Origin: Blastocladiella britannica
Lineage: Eukaryota > Blastocladiomycota > Blastocladiomycetes > Blastocladiales > Blastocladiaceae
Reading direction: 5' to 3'
Length of the DNA stretch: 39,933 nucleotides
Assembly (NCBI GenBank): GCA_025349905.2
Contig: MU624619.1
Coordinates: forward strand, 1 to 39,933
Positions 1-11,100 of the stretch are shown one piece after another; within the stretch, counting starts at the first letter, position 1; each line of letters starts with the position of its first letter. The notes beneath the pieces were generated by a model. The model had not been told where the DNA came from, did no database searches, and worked only from the letters and a program-made list of their open reading frames with translations. A program made the translations under genes and the position numbers.

Positions 1-1011
1 AAAAAAAAAAATTGATGGTAATGAGGGAGGAGAAACCGCACGTTTGGGTGTCGGCAACAGTCGTCGCGCACGCTCGTGCACCTGGTCAGCGCTCTCCGTA
101 CTGCTGCGGCTGGTTCTGGGACCGTCCGAGTCTGCGGCGAGTCCCGCGGCGCCCAGGTAAGAGGAGACGACAGACCCCAGATCAGTCCACATGGAGGCTG
201 GTAATGAAGCAGGGAGCGGCGGCAGGATCACCGAAAGAGGTGGCGGTGGGATCAAGACGTCGAGAAGTCGCAAAGCGCGGATCTGCCATTCTGCTACAGC
301 ACTGTCGTTCTGTTCCAATTGGGCATACACCATGAACCGGTTCGATGCTGTCGTACACATTCCATTAGACTTCGATTTGGCTAAAGTCCATTTCAAAGAG
401 AATAATAAAGTACAAGTCGCTTCAAGATCCCGTGCAATAATACAATTGCCAGAGAGCAAGGAGCACCCATCACCCTGGAGCAGTGGGTCGTGCGCGGGTC
501 GGCATTGAACTAGAGCTGTCAGCGTGGCAAGCGTGTCTGGGTGTGGTTGCTCAGAGCTATTGGCCACTGCGATTCGACTTCATATAAAAATACATGTCAG
601 AAAATGCGCGACTTGGTTGCGGGAATCACGGTGGGCCGTACAGAACCAGAGCGCGATTGCCAACGACGGCCCTGACAAGTGTTGTTAATGGCACCTCCGT
701 CACGGGCACAACGCCCACCACAGCGAGCCGCGACGCAATCATCTGCTTCGATGCGGTGTCAAATATCAGCGCACCATGGAGGGCGGCGGCGTGTTCCTTG
801 GCCATTTTATTCCTTTATATATTTTCTCTTGCAGAAAGCGGCGTGTGAGAATCGCACGCACTTCAACCAAAATACGCGCATGCATTTTGCCAAACCTTGG
901 TTCGCAGCATAAAACATGCATACTGATGCCGGCGCCGAGGTGGACGTGCCATCGTATTAGGGTGAGCCAATCCCATTCGTGGATTGATGACTCTTTTTCA
1001 AAAGCCATCAA
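1..1011. other. Left flank, no supported gene
   Basis: No gene is supported in this 1 kb. A short stretch open in frame 1 (61-201) follows a possible acceptor (CAG at 58-60) and meets a strong donor-like CAG|GTAAGA at 154-162. It could be an exon fragment of a gene running in from the left, but its roughly 32 codons match no family I can name. A TATA-like TATAAAAAT lies near 583, and an acceptor-like pyrimidine tract ending in CTTGCAG lies near 835. These could belong to the promoter or 5' untranslated region of the gene starting at 1012. Base composition is mixed and the ORFs are short and overlapping on both strands. Confidence 0.4.
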
Positions 1012-3497
1012 ATGGCACTCCATCGACTTCCCAACGAGCTCATTGCCGACATCCTGGCTACCAGCGATTCGAACGCAGCGCATGTCGCGGCCGCCTCTGG
1101 TCTGGTGCACGCGGCCCGCGAATACCCGGGAGTGACACTGGCGTGGGCCCACCACATCATTGCCGCCAGTGACGCATCCATCATGGACGAGGCGGTCGCC
1201 GATCATTGGACCACCCCTGCCAGTCTAGACAAGTACCGGTTCCCGAGCACTCGCGGCCTACCCACGCCGGCCACCTGGCTCATGAAGCGGCTCTTGCGCG
1301 GGCTCGCAAATCGCGAGTACATCAGTCACAACTGGCGTTTTGTCAACAGGGTTCCGGTCCCCGATCTGGTCCTGGATCCGTCGCCGTTTTCAGTACCCGC
1401 CGTCGTTTCTTATATGCTGCGCGCACATCGGTTCCCGACCGTCGCCCTTGTCCCGCTCGATGAGGCACTGCGTGCATGGGACGTGCCGCCTGTCCTTGAC
1501 GAACGAACCTATAGCTGGACAATGGACGTGCCCGAGCAGTTGGCGACGCAACTGGCTGCACCTTGCCTGCGCCCAATCCCCGAAGCGCTGCAGCTCCCCG
1601 GGCTCTACCTGTACACGCGTGGGTTTGACCTCTTTAAAAGCACTGTTCGCCAGCTTGCGGACTTGCTGCCGACGCTACGCACGGCGAAAGCTCCGCTGCA
1701 GCTGTGGACGCGTCTGGGCCTGGACGATCGGTTCACAACGCGCCGCGACCTCGCGCAACTGCGGATCGACGACGATCAGTACATGGAGCTAGTGCTCGAG
1801 GATATCACATTACCCACGTACTGGGCAATGATTGCCGCCGCCGAGGGCCACAGAGCCGTGCTCGAGTATCTTGTGGACGAACTGGACTTGGAAGCACGCG
1901 CATTTGCACGGTTCCTTTCCCAGCAAGGGCCCACGACGTTTGTGCTGCAATCGCTCATCCAATTTGCGGCCGCGGATCGGGTCCTGCCCACTTGGCACTG
2001 GCTGGTCGAACATGGATACGAGTACCCGGCTGCGGAATGCGGACCGATCACCAAGTTTGTGAATCGCGCAGTCGACTACTTGACCGTTCGAACCCTGTTT
2101 CTGGAGTGCGACAAGCCGCGCATCCTGGCCACCACGGACTTGGCCGAACGCTTGGAGGAAAATCAGCACATTCCGAGCTACATCTGGCCCTGGGCTATCG
2201 AGGGTAACGTTGACCTAATCACCCAGTTTGCCGAGCTGCGCATCCTCGAGCCAAGCAGTATATGTGGGCTCCTGCACTGGACTTTGCCGAGTTCCACATA
2301 CCTGTCCCTGCTCGCTGTCATCGAGCCGCTGCTTCCACTGATCGTTGGTGGTGTCGAGGCCATCATTGCTTATTGTAACCTGTTTTTTCTTTATTTTTTC
2401 TACGCGTGGACCTGACACAGTCTTGCATTTTATGTAATACAGGCCTTCGAGAATCTTCCTGGGACTATGGTTCGAGTATCCGACTGATTTACCATGTCCA
2501 GCCTGACCAATTCGCCGATATGGTTGCCCAAAACTACCAGCAGAAAGGATTCGTCAATGCGCTCATGTCGATCAACGATGTGCAGGACCGAATCGACCTT
2601 GCTGCGCTCTTTACCACGGTGGTTGAATTTCTGAGCACTGTTGAGCCGGTCAACTCGGCCGGCATGGGCTATCCTACCATATATGGCGCCGGCATGCTCG
2701 TCATGCATGCCCTGTGCGATATTGGCGATCTCGGCCGCTCTGCTGGAGCCGCCATCGACGCCCTTGGGGGTGCAAAGCGCGTGCTCCTGTTCGTATCGCT
2801 GTTGCAAGAGCTTCCAAAACTGACTTATGGTACCGGTCCCAATGAGATGCCAGCGCCAACGTTGCCAGCCGGCGCTGCACCGGACGGATGGCCGACATGG
2901 CAGTGTGTACTCGAGCGCGTGGTCCCTGATTTGCTCGAGTCGCCGGCGGACCTGACCGAGAACGCAGAGGCAATGTCGCTGCTATCGCGCGGGTCCCGTG
3001 TGTGGCAAGTTGCTCGACCGGCGACCGGCCAACTCGATGTTGACCGTGACACTGCTGGTTACGCCGCGCGCTGGGCGGATCCGCCGACCGCGGAGGTGGT
3101 GGCATCACTGCCAGTGGACACAGACCGCCCGGACTATTTGCACGAGCTGTGGGCCGCGGCAAGGCTCGCTATCCTCGCTCCCGACGTGGCGCTGGCGCAG
3201 GCGGTGTTCTCTGGCCAAACGCCGGCGTGGGTGTGGCGTTTACGGCTCGATACCCTTCAGCAGGGTGGTAATGAGCCGACTGCTCGGCGCCTTTCCAACT
3301 GGCCGGCCCTGGTTGCCAGGGTTTTGGCGTGCGGCGGCAAGCACGCGTCTGCCCTGCACATCATGCAGATCGCCTACGAGGAGCAGCGGATCCACGGCAG
3401 CCCGTCTGTCAATTACGCGGGTGCATTGCACGGCATGGCCAAGAAGTGGCCCAAGGTGCTTGAGCTGGCGCACGAGGCGGGGTTCGAGGATGTTTAA
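1012..3497 (+). CDS. F-box-like / ankyrin-type helical-repeat protein
   Basis: Two exons, 1012-2374 and 2443-3497, joined in frame (phase 1) by a 68-nt intron (GTAACC...ATACAG) encode 805 residues. The N-terminus (LPNELIADILA, residues about 6-16) resembles the first helix of an F-box. Most of the rest is predicted helical, with irregular motifs such as HWLVEHGYEYP and ALHGMAKKWPKVLELAHEAG that look like degenerate ankyrin or related repeats. Large families of such proteins, with an F-box-like start and poor ankyrin repeats, occur in Allomyces- and Catenaria-type genomes. A role as a ubiquitin-ligase adaptor is only inference. The start is the first ATG of the long open frame. The stop is 41 nt from the stop of the convergent dioxygenase gene, so the transcripts probably overlap at their 3' ends. 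Confidence 0.7.
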
Positions 3498-3538
3498 TTA
3501 TTTTTTTTCTGGCACAAATAAGGCAACAAATAATAAAT

Positions 3539-5085
3539 TCACAGCAAGGCCCGCGTTCCGTCACCGGCCACAGTGCGCAGACGCGACTGCCAGTCGTCGC
3601 CGTTAATGTAACATCCGGTCAAGCGGCGCTGCGTGCCTTCAAATGACGCGCGCCCGTGCATGACTCGCTGGTTGTCGATGGCACACAGCGTGCCTGGCTT
3701 CATGGCGTACCAAAACTCGTTGGTGGCCGATTCAACCCCGCGCTGCCACTTGGCAAGGGCCGCATAGTACCGCTCCACTTGCGCGCGCGACAGATGGTTT
3801 AGGGTCGACCGGTCGTTGTTATTGTACCGCACAAGCACCAGGTTGCCGTCGGCGTCCTCTGTCAGCATCGGCTGGTACCGATGTTGCGGGTAAATGTACG
3901 TCGTGGCATCCCCGGCGCAGTGGGCGGGGACCTTTGTATCGCGCAGCACCGCGTACGCATCGGGGTCACTGGACTTGAGATCGGCGGCTACCTTGAACCC
4001 GTCCACGAGCAGCGACTCGCCGCCCTTTCCTGCGACCTGGAGGATGTGGAAGAGCTGCAGTCTATTAAATGGGGTGAGGTTGATTGAATAAAAAAGCCCA
4101 AAAAAGGGCGTACCCGACAGGATCAGTGAAGTAGGTCGTGTCCGTGTGGGCGGGAAGTGCAATGGTCGTGTACGCAGTGTCGCCATGCTCGAGGTTGGGC
4201 GTAAAGTCCCAGTACGTGCCATAGTGAGTCTCCCGAATAAATGCAATGCGCTCCGCCAACTTGCGCGACTTTTCGATCGATGGAGGCACGCCATTGACAA
4301 ATGAAAAGCCGTATGTTGCCTGAGGTATATTTTGTCTGTTGTAGTCAGTATCTCTGCGCACCTCACCAAGAAGAAAAAAAAAAATGATGTGTACAATGTT
4401 GCGCAACCAGTCGGCAAGGCCGGCGTCCGACGTCGGATCCATGACGGCATCGTAGTGCACAGTGGGCGGATTGCTGGCAATCTCGGCACCCCACAGTTTG
4501 ACCGGGAACTTGGGTTCCAGGTGCGACCGTGACCGTGGGCTTTCGCCATACGCGTGGTCCACGAGCCATTGCTCGCTGTAGGTTGAAATGTGCCCGTCCG
4601 ACCCTAGGAATGGCAAATCCCATATTCAGTGAATGTAACGCAATACCAAAGCTACTCGCACGCACAAGTAACGATGACATTGCCGGCCTTGTTTTCGATC
4701 TTGCTCGGTTTGATATCTTTTGGGATCTTTACATTGACGCGGTTGAGTGAGGAGGAAGTTGTACAGCAAAATTCGACGAGAAAAAAACCTTGTGGGTCTC
4801 GACCAGACGCTGACGAGCCATCGGGTGCCAGCACTGGGGGCACTTGCAGTGATCGCGCAGCCAAAGTGTGTGCACGGCAACTGGCGGCTTACTGGCCGTT
4901 GCCTTGTCGGCAAGCTGGCCAGTCGTGCGAAGCTCAATGAGATCGAACCAGGTGCCGTGCTGCTCGGGTGGCGCAGCCGCCGTTGTGCGGCCGCGCGCAC
5001 CGACTGCCGAGGTAAGCAAGCGATGACCAGCACCGCGGATGAGGAGGCTCGGGCGAGCGACAGTTTTGACCAGTTGGGCCAGCAT
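3539..5085 (-). CDS. TMLHE: Trimethyllysine dioxygenase (carnitine biosynthesis)
   Basis: Fe(II)/2-oxoglutarate enzyme that hydroxylates N6-trimethyllysine, the first step of carnitine synthesis, normally mitochondrial. Five exons (5085-4789, 4726-4666, 4603-4395, 4319-4114, 4061-3539) give 431 residues, close to the human enzyme's 421. The first 30 residues are basic and hydroxylated like a mitochondrial presequence. The N-terminal zinc motif CKCPQCWH (C80, C82, C85, H87) and VTWSDGH are typical of the gamma-butyrobetaine hydroxylase family. The TauD-like core has HTD (H247, D249) and a distal His in RVMHGR (H393). The string GDTAYT..HTDTTYF favours trimethyllysine over butyrobetaine dioxygenase. 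All four introns join conserved family sequence in frame. The third (4394-4320, 75 nt) is a multiple of three without a stop. The ATG lies 27 nt after the DPH6 stop. Confidence 0.93.
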
Positions 5086-5112
5086 TGTTAATACAAGAAA
5101 AGTTTATTATTT
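5086..5112 (-). promoter_or_regulatory. 27-nt gap between DPH6 stop and dioxygenase ATG
   Basis: These 27 A+T-rich bases are all that separates two same-strand genes. They contain AATAAA at 5108-5103 (minus strand), a candidate polyadenylation signal for DPH6. The dioxygenase promoter, or a large part of its 5' leader, must therefore lie inside DPH6, unless the two genes share a transcript. The AATAAA assignment is from sequence alone. Confidence 0.5.
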
Positions 5113-7595
5113 TCACGGCGAAGAGGGAACGTTAAGATGGAGGAAAACCAGTGCCGACGCCCCATTCTCGAGCGACTTGACCGGCACAAAACTAGTGGCG
5201 ATCGTGGTCGTGCCGAGTGCTTGTGACATGCCTGTTAAATGCCACTTTTCGTGAGACGCAGTGACACACAAGGAGTAAAAACTGACGAGAAGTACCATGC
5301 TCGATCCGGTCCAAGTCCTCGCGTGACGCGACCCGCGGGTCAGCCAAGTAAAACACGCGTGCAAGAAGGATGTCGTTCCACGAAGCGCGGATCGCCGAAA
5401 TGGCGCTGCGGAGATCCGATTGCACGCGGCCAAGTCCCTCCACGGCGGCGCTGGTGGTAATCCACGGCGCCGAGACCACAGCCACCACACCGCGCCGCGA
5501 AGCCGACGCGGACCCGACCGTGGCATCGTACTGGGCAGCGTTTGCAGAAAGCATCGCCGCATCCGCCTCCACGTCCGAGTCGAGCGGCTGGCCAATGCGA
5601 GCTACCGACTCGAGGTACGCCGGGTGCCAGTCAATGGCACGGGCGGCGACCGTCACGTACTCTACCGCGCCGTCGCGCGGGAGCGTTGGGACCACCACCA
5701 CGTCCAGCATCTGGCACATTGGGCGGCCGTCATGCTCGTCCTCATCGTCGTCGCTTGAATCACCCTCCGCATTCTCATTCTCGTCGGCCAACGGATCTGT
5801 GGGTGGTGCCGTGAACCGAGCAAACCAAACCTGCCGAGCAATGGCGACCCACCGCGCGTCGCTCACATACGCCACCACCGCCACCGGCTGAACCTTGACG
5901 GCGCGGGCGATGCGCTCGAGGTGGCGTCGAGCAAGGCATGCCTGTCGCAGCGCGCACTCTGCGTCGCTGTTGCCCTCGGGCCACGACATGGATCGAGGGA
6001 CGAGCCCAATCTGGCCGGCAATGGCCGAGTGGCCTACCGCTGTCACCGATTGCGAGTAAGGGCCGATGTTGGCGGGTGCCCAGTACGACACGGACTGAAT
6101 ATGGAGAGCGGATCGCGGAGTCGCGACTGTAGCGCGCGCGAGCACGTCGATTTGGATCGGGACTGGCAGCACTGCCTGGACACATGCCCTGTTGTATTTT
6201 TTTTAAGTGTCAATTAAGTTGGAAGGTATAAAAATGAGAGGACGCAAACCGAGCCGGCGGGTTGACTGCCAAGTACGAGCCATAGATGGCATTGACGCGA
6301 GCAAAATCGGCCATATTTTGCACAAGCACCGTGATGAGGATCCCGTCCCGCGCAAGCGACAAGCCGTGTTCTTTGAGGGCAGCCGACGCCTTGTCAAGCA
6401 CCGACTTTGCTGCCTCTTCAAGCGAGCCGCAGGCCTCTGGGTCGGGGCGCACACTGCCAATGGCCACGAGTTCGCCGACTCGGTGCACCGCCACTGTCGG
6501 TGCAGAAGGTGGCATCTCCAGGGCCGAGGGCACCAAGGCTGCACCACTCGGATCGAGCGCGGCAGCAGGCAAGGGAATGATGGTATGCAAGTCGGCGCGC
6601 TCCAGAGGTTCTACCAACAGGCGTCGAGCCGCCTCTCGCACCGCCTCGTACGTGGCGGGCATATCCCCCTTGTCTTGGACGCGGGCCGAATTCAGTTGCA
6701 GGAACACGACCGGCGCAACGTCATCCGGCGCGTGCTCAATGTGCTGCGTCTCTTCCAGCACAAGGCGACGACGAAACAAGGGGCAGTCCAGCGTGAGCGT
6801 CTCGTACTCTCCGCCCTCGCCGCACGGGTGCAGGCCGAATTGGTTGTACTGTTGGCATTTTTTTTTCTTCGTTAATGCATTCCGTGAGTACGAGGGTTAT
6901 AAAATACATACCAGCTTCATAATGTGCGGCTGCAGCTGCGCCAGCGACTTGCCCAGGTGGCGACCGTTGAGGCCCATGGCGGCCACCTTGACAAACACGG
7001 CATTGATCTCGGACTGCACCATGCTGTCCAGGAGCGCGACCTGGTCACGGTCCCACAAGTAAGCGTAGACGGTCAGTCCGAGGCGCTGGCAGCTGTCATT
7101 TCCGTATTTTATGAGAATACCATGCGTCGAAAAAAAAAAAATTAGACCATACACATTCTCAACGCGCACCCGCTGGTACGACGACAAGATGGCGCCGACA
7201 GAGACGCCCGTGACTTGCGGCATGGCGCGCATCACATCGGCCAATAACTCGTACAGATCCTCGACCTCGTCAGCGGCAGCTTTATCGTCTTTAGAGTAAG
7301 TCATGCCCAGGTTGGTCGACGCGCCCGTGATGGGGCGACGGAACATGGGCAGATCGGGCGCATCGCACGGGTTTGAACCGTACGCAGCCTCGTCCGGGTG
7401 GCGGAAGCAGGCCGCGTAGTGCGGAATGGCAGTGTGCCCGACGGTCTGGTACATGTGCGAGTCGAGCTCGTCGGAGGCGGCGGCGGCTGGCGGGTGCAGG
7501 TTGGCGAGCGCGACCACGTCGTGGCCGTTGGCGACGCAGTGCAGCGCATTGAAGCACGAGTCCTTGCCGCCGCTGATGAGGGCGACGATTTTCAT
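5113..7595 (-). CDS. DPH6: Diphthine-ammonia ligase with C-terminal RidA domains
   Basis: ATP-dependent amidation of diphthine on elongation factor 2, the last step of diphthamide synthesis in the cytosol. Five exons (7595-7153, 7092-6912, 6848-6250, 6188-5296, 5231-5113) give 744 residues, the long yeast-type form. The PP-loop SGGKDS is at residues 8-13. The family block LHPCGEGGEYET is at 214-225. Two RidA/YjgF-like domains follow, at about 290-420 and from about 435 onward, with NPPARACVQAVLP at the end of the first. An acidic run of D/E/N/S (about 543-562) sits inside the second. The start is the first ATG before IVALISGGKDS; a longer in-frame ATG exists upstream but would add an unrelated leader. 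Introns are 60-64 nt. The first (7152-7093) is stop-free, in frame, and contains a 12-nt T run. Confidence 0.94.
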
Positions 7596-8172
7596 TGATA
7601 GTTTTTGAATTTTTTTTTTTGGAGCCAAAAGGACCAAGCCCACGACTGACCTACCAGCCGCCATTGCTCGATTACGTGGGCTCGTAGTCAAGCTTGAGCA
7701 GAAAAAGGTTCAAAACGAGCACCGGATCCCCTTTAACCCTGTCTGTCGGACCCGCGTCAGGATCCGCCCTTACGACCTGGCTGCCGTTTTTGCTGTAACC
7801 TCTTCCAATTGCGCATCACGTAATTTTTTTATTTATTTCTTGCTCCCGTCACCGAGCACACGCACGCACGCACGCATCATCCACAAGCACACCCAAGTCC
7901 ACCGGTCTTGTAAGTATCAAATTACGGCTGGCCCAAAAATTTGACAAAAATCCACCAACCTGAATTGACTGATTGATCTCAGTGCGTGTTCTTCATTTTT
8001 ACTCATATTATTATTATTATTATTTTTTTTTTTGGCACACCCATTCCTTGCATTCCATTGGAGCATGAGCTTTCCTGGGCCAGTTTTGTGCGGGGGTACA
8101 AGTGACTGGTTGGCTGGATTTGAAATGGACAACGGACAATGGAAATGAAAAGCGGCTAAAATTCCAAAACAA
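7596..8172. promoter_or_regulatory. Divergent intergenic region with microsatellites
   Basis: These 577 nt separate the divergent DPH6 and TCP11-family genes and should hold both promoters. They contain four CGCA units at 7861-7876 and an (ATT)6 run at 8007-8024 that passes into a T tract ending at 8033. I find no convincing gene, tRNA or TATA box here. Confidence 0.5.
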
Positions 8173-11100
8173 ATGAATGAATCCCATTTCGATTTTGCTG
8201 ACTCTTTTGAACCACAAGCACAAGCAATGGACACGGACACTACCACAACCACCACACACACCCGGCGCTCGTCGTCGCCCACGTCGGTCGCCTTTTTCAT
8301 TGACGTGTCGCAGCTGGCGCTCAAGGCCAACAAGCCGCGTCACATTGCCCAGCGGTTCGAGCACGACGAAGGAGACGTTGATAACGGCGGTAGTTCGGTC
8401 GCTGCCGCCTCGGCCTTCTTTGCCGCGCGTTTTGACCGCCGCCCGCACCACCTCTCGACCACCACCCCGCCCACCACTCCGGCCCCGACGCGCCGCCGCG
8501 GTCGGTCCCCAGGCCCCGCGGCGCTGTTGGCTTCCCCCGACTCGGACGACGCGGCAGTCGTCGACGCGTGCCTGGTCGCCGCCGCATCCAAGCGCCAGCG
8601 GCTGCTGGACGAGCGCCGCGCCAAGCTCGCGTCGCACCACGAGCGCGTCGAGGATGTTGCGCGCACCGTGGCGACTCAGCGCGCGTCGGCGGCCCGCGGG
8701 GCGCTAGCCCATCTCGAGGACACGCTCCAGGCCGCTGCACGCAGCCGCGAAGAGACGCTTGGCGCGCGCGCGACCCGCGGGTCCGAGGAAGTGACCAAGG
8801 CCAAGCGCGTTGCCGCCCGTCGCCGCGGCGAGGTGGAGCTCAAGACGCGCCGCGCACGCGAGGAGATTGCCGCCAAGCTCCTGTCGTCGAGCTGGCGCCG
8901 CCAGCAGATCATGCGCATGCCCCGCACGCTGTGGACTGCTTCCCCGCAGGTGGTCGCGGACCGCGTGCGCGACATGGCCGCCAGTATCATCCAGGGCTGG
9001 TGGCGCGCCATCAAGGTCGCGCCGGCCGTGGACGAAATGCGCAAGCTCGTGACCCCATCGACCTCCACTGCCCCCGCTTCGCCGGCCAAGCGCCGTGCCG
9101 CCGCCGCCGCCAGTCCAGTTCCGGTGGTGGCCTCCCCGTCGGCGGACACGACGCCCGTCTCGTCTCCAGTCAAAAAGTCGCCTTCCAAGCGCTCCCCCGG
9201 GTCGCCCAACGGACCAGCGGTCGTTCCGCCGTCCCTGCGCGGCGCGCTCGACCTCAACAAGCTGTCGTCGATGCCGTTCCCTAATGCGGCGGCGGTCCTG
9301 CAAAAGCCGAGCGTGATTCGTGTCACATCGCGCTTCTTGCAGCGGACCAAGCGCTGCGCCGTGGACCCCCCAGAGCTCGGCAAGACCCCGACGCGCGCCT
9401 TCTTGACGGTGTTTATGGTGCTTGCCCATCGCGGGGCCATCATTGACAATGCCGAGGGCGCTCTGGAAAAGGAGCTGATCGGCACGGCGCACACGCTGCA
9501 CTCGGCGCTGCAGGCGCTCTTATCGGTGCCGGTCCTGCCCCCGACCGGCGCGGCGACCGCCATGGCTCGTGCTGACGCCTCCGCCACGTACCACACGGCG
9601 ATTTCGTCGTTCCTGCAGGCGTGGTTTGCGTACCACACGACCTTTGAGGCGTTCAAGTCCAAGGACACGCAGGGCGTGATTGGCAACCTGGTCGCGCACG
9701 CCACCGAGCTCGCGCGTATCCTGGCCAACGTGGCCACCGTCAATCACGATGCCACCGACGCCGAGTGGCGCCCGTCGATCGTCAAGCAGCTGCGCGTGAT
9801 GCGGCAGCGCCTGTACCGCGTTGGCGGCGACGCGGCCGTCCAGCAACTCACGGACGCGCTGGAGCCCGAGGGTCTGGCGGAGGTGCTCGATGAGGCGATG
9901 CGCGACGGCGCCACTGCCTCGTCCGTTGCCTCGCGCGCCATGTCCCCGGCGCGGCCTGGGAGTGCGGCTGGTACCGCGAGCGACGCCATGGACGTGACCG
10001 GTGGCGGTAACGGCAGCGACTCGGTGCTGGTCCCCAGCCCCGCCAAGCGCGCCATGCTCGCGCGTGCGGCCAGCCCGTCGCCATCCACGTCGCCCGCGCG
10101 CCCGTCGAGTCTGCGCCGCGCCTCTGGTTCAGGTTCATCCCCGCCGCCCGTGCCCGCGGTCCCGCACATGGCCGCAATCCGCCAGCCTTCGCCGCTGCCC
10201 GGATTTGATGACCTCGACGATGACGTGCGTGGTGGCGCCGTGGGCGAAATCCTTGCCAACCACGCGCTCGCTCACGAGGTGGTCATGGATCCCGAGTTTA
10301 CCATCTCGGGCTCGACGGCGGCAAACCCGCTCGCTCGGGCCGTCAAGGCCGCTGCGCAGCGCGCATTTGCAGAGCGCCTGGACGCGCTCGCGGCCGAGGG
10401 CGACTGGGCGTTCCTGGCCGACCTGGTCGGTGAGGTGCGTGACGCGCTCGTGTCCATGGTGGCCCCGTCGTCGTCGTCGCCTTCGTCTTCATCGGCACCT
10501 ATGCCTAGCGCATCATCGTCGGACGAGATGGACATGGCCACGGCTGGATCGGCGACGGCTGCAGCCATTCGGTCCTCGTTGGATCCCGACCGCCTTCGCG
10601 CCGAAATTGCGCATGCAAATGGCGCCATTGACGCGGCGCAGGTGCTGGGCACCGTGGTGAGCTGGATGCAGCGCCTTGCGGCCCCCGCCCGCGATGCCGA
10701 TATTGCTGCGTTGTCGGAGATGCCCGGTGACGCGCCCGGCGCCACGGTAGTGGCGGTGCACGCGGTGCTGGAGAACATGCGACTCGACATGGCCAACTAC
10801 CACCTGGCGCAGCTGCGGCCGATTCTGGCGGCGCGTGCCGTCGAGTACGAGCAGCGAAAGTTCTCGGCGTTTGTGGACGCGGTCGGAGCCGAGGCGGCAC
10901 TGGAGCGCACGCGCGTGTGGCTCGAGCAGGCGGCGCGGGCGCTGCTGGCCACCACCCACCAGCGCAACCCCGAGGGCCTGCCGCTGTCGGAGCTGACGCG
11001 GCCAAAGTTCGAAGACGTGTACACGGAAGCGCTGCTGTCGCTGGTGTCGCCCACCGCTACCACGGGCGTGTCCCCGCACACTGCGCCCGAGACGCTGGCG

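Noticed and set aside
61..201. Possible thiolase-like exon in the left flank
   Set aside because: The helix-like string ALRTAAAGSGTVRVCGE is faintly reminiscent of a thiolase C-terminus, but the Gly-rich signature is missing and no second exon can be joined.
766..1206. Minus-strand frame of 146 codons overlapping the first gene's start
   Set aside because: No known domain, and it overlaps the well-supported exon beginning at 1012.
2460..2485. tRNA T-arm-like GGTTCGAGTATCC
   Set aside because: It lies inside coding sequence, and no acceptor, D or anticodon stems can be paired around it.
7861..8033. Short tandem repeats considered as a CRISPR-like or telomeric array
   Set aside because: They are simple CGCA and ATT microsatellites without spacers, in a eukaryotic intergenic region.
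8676..9743. Antisense open frame of 355 codons over the TCP11-family gene (also 10797-11798, 333 codons)
   Set aside because: Low-complexity Arg/Ala/Ser translation with no domain. It mirrors GC-rich codons of the sense gene, which has a recognisable TCP11 domain.
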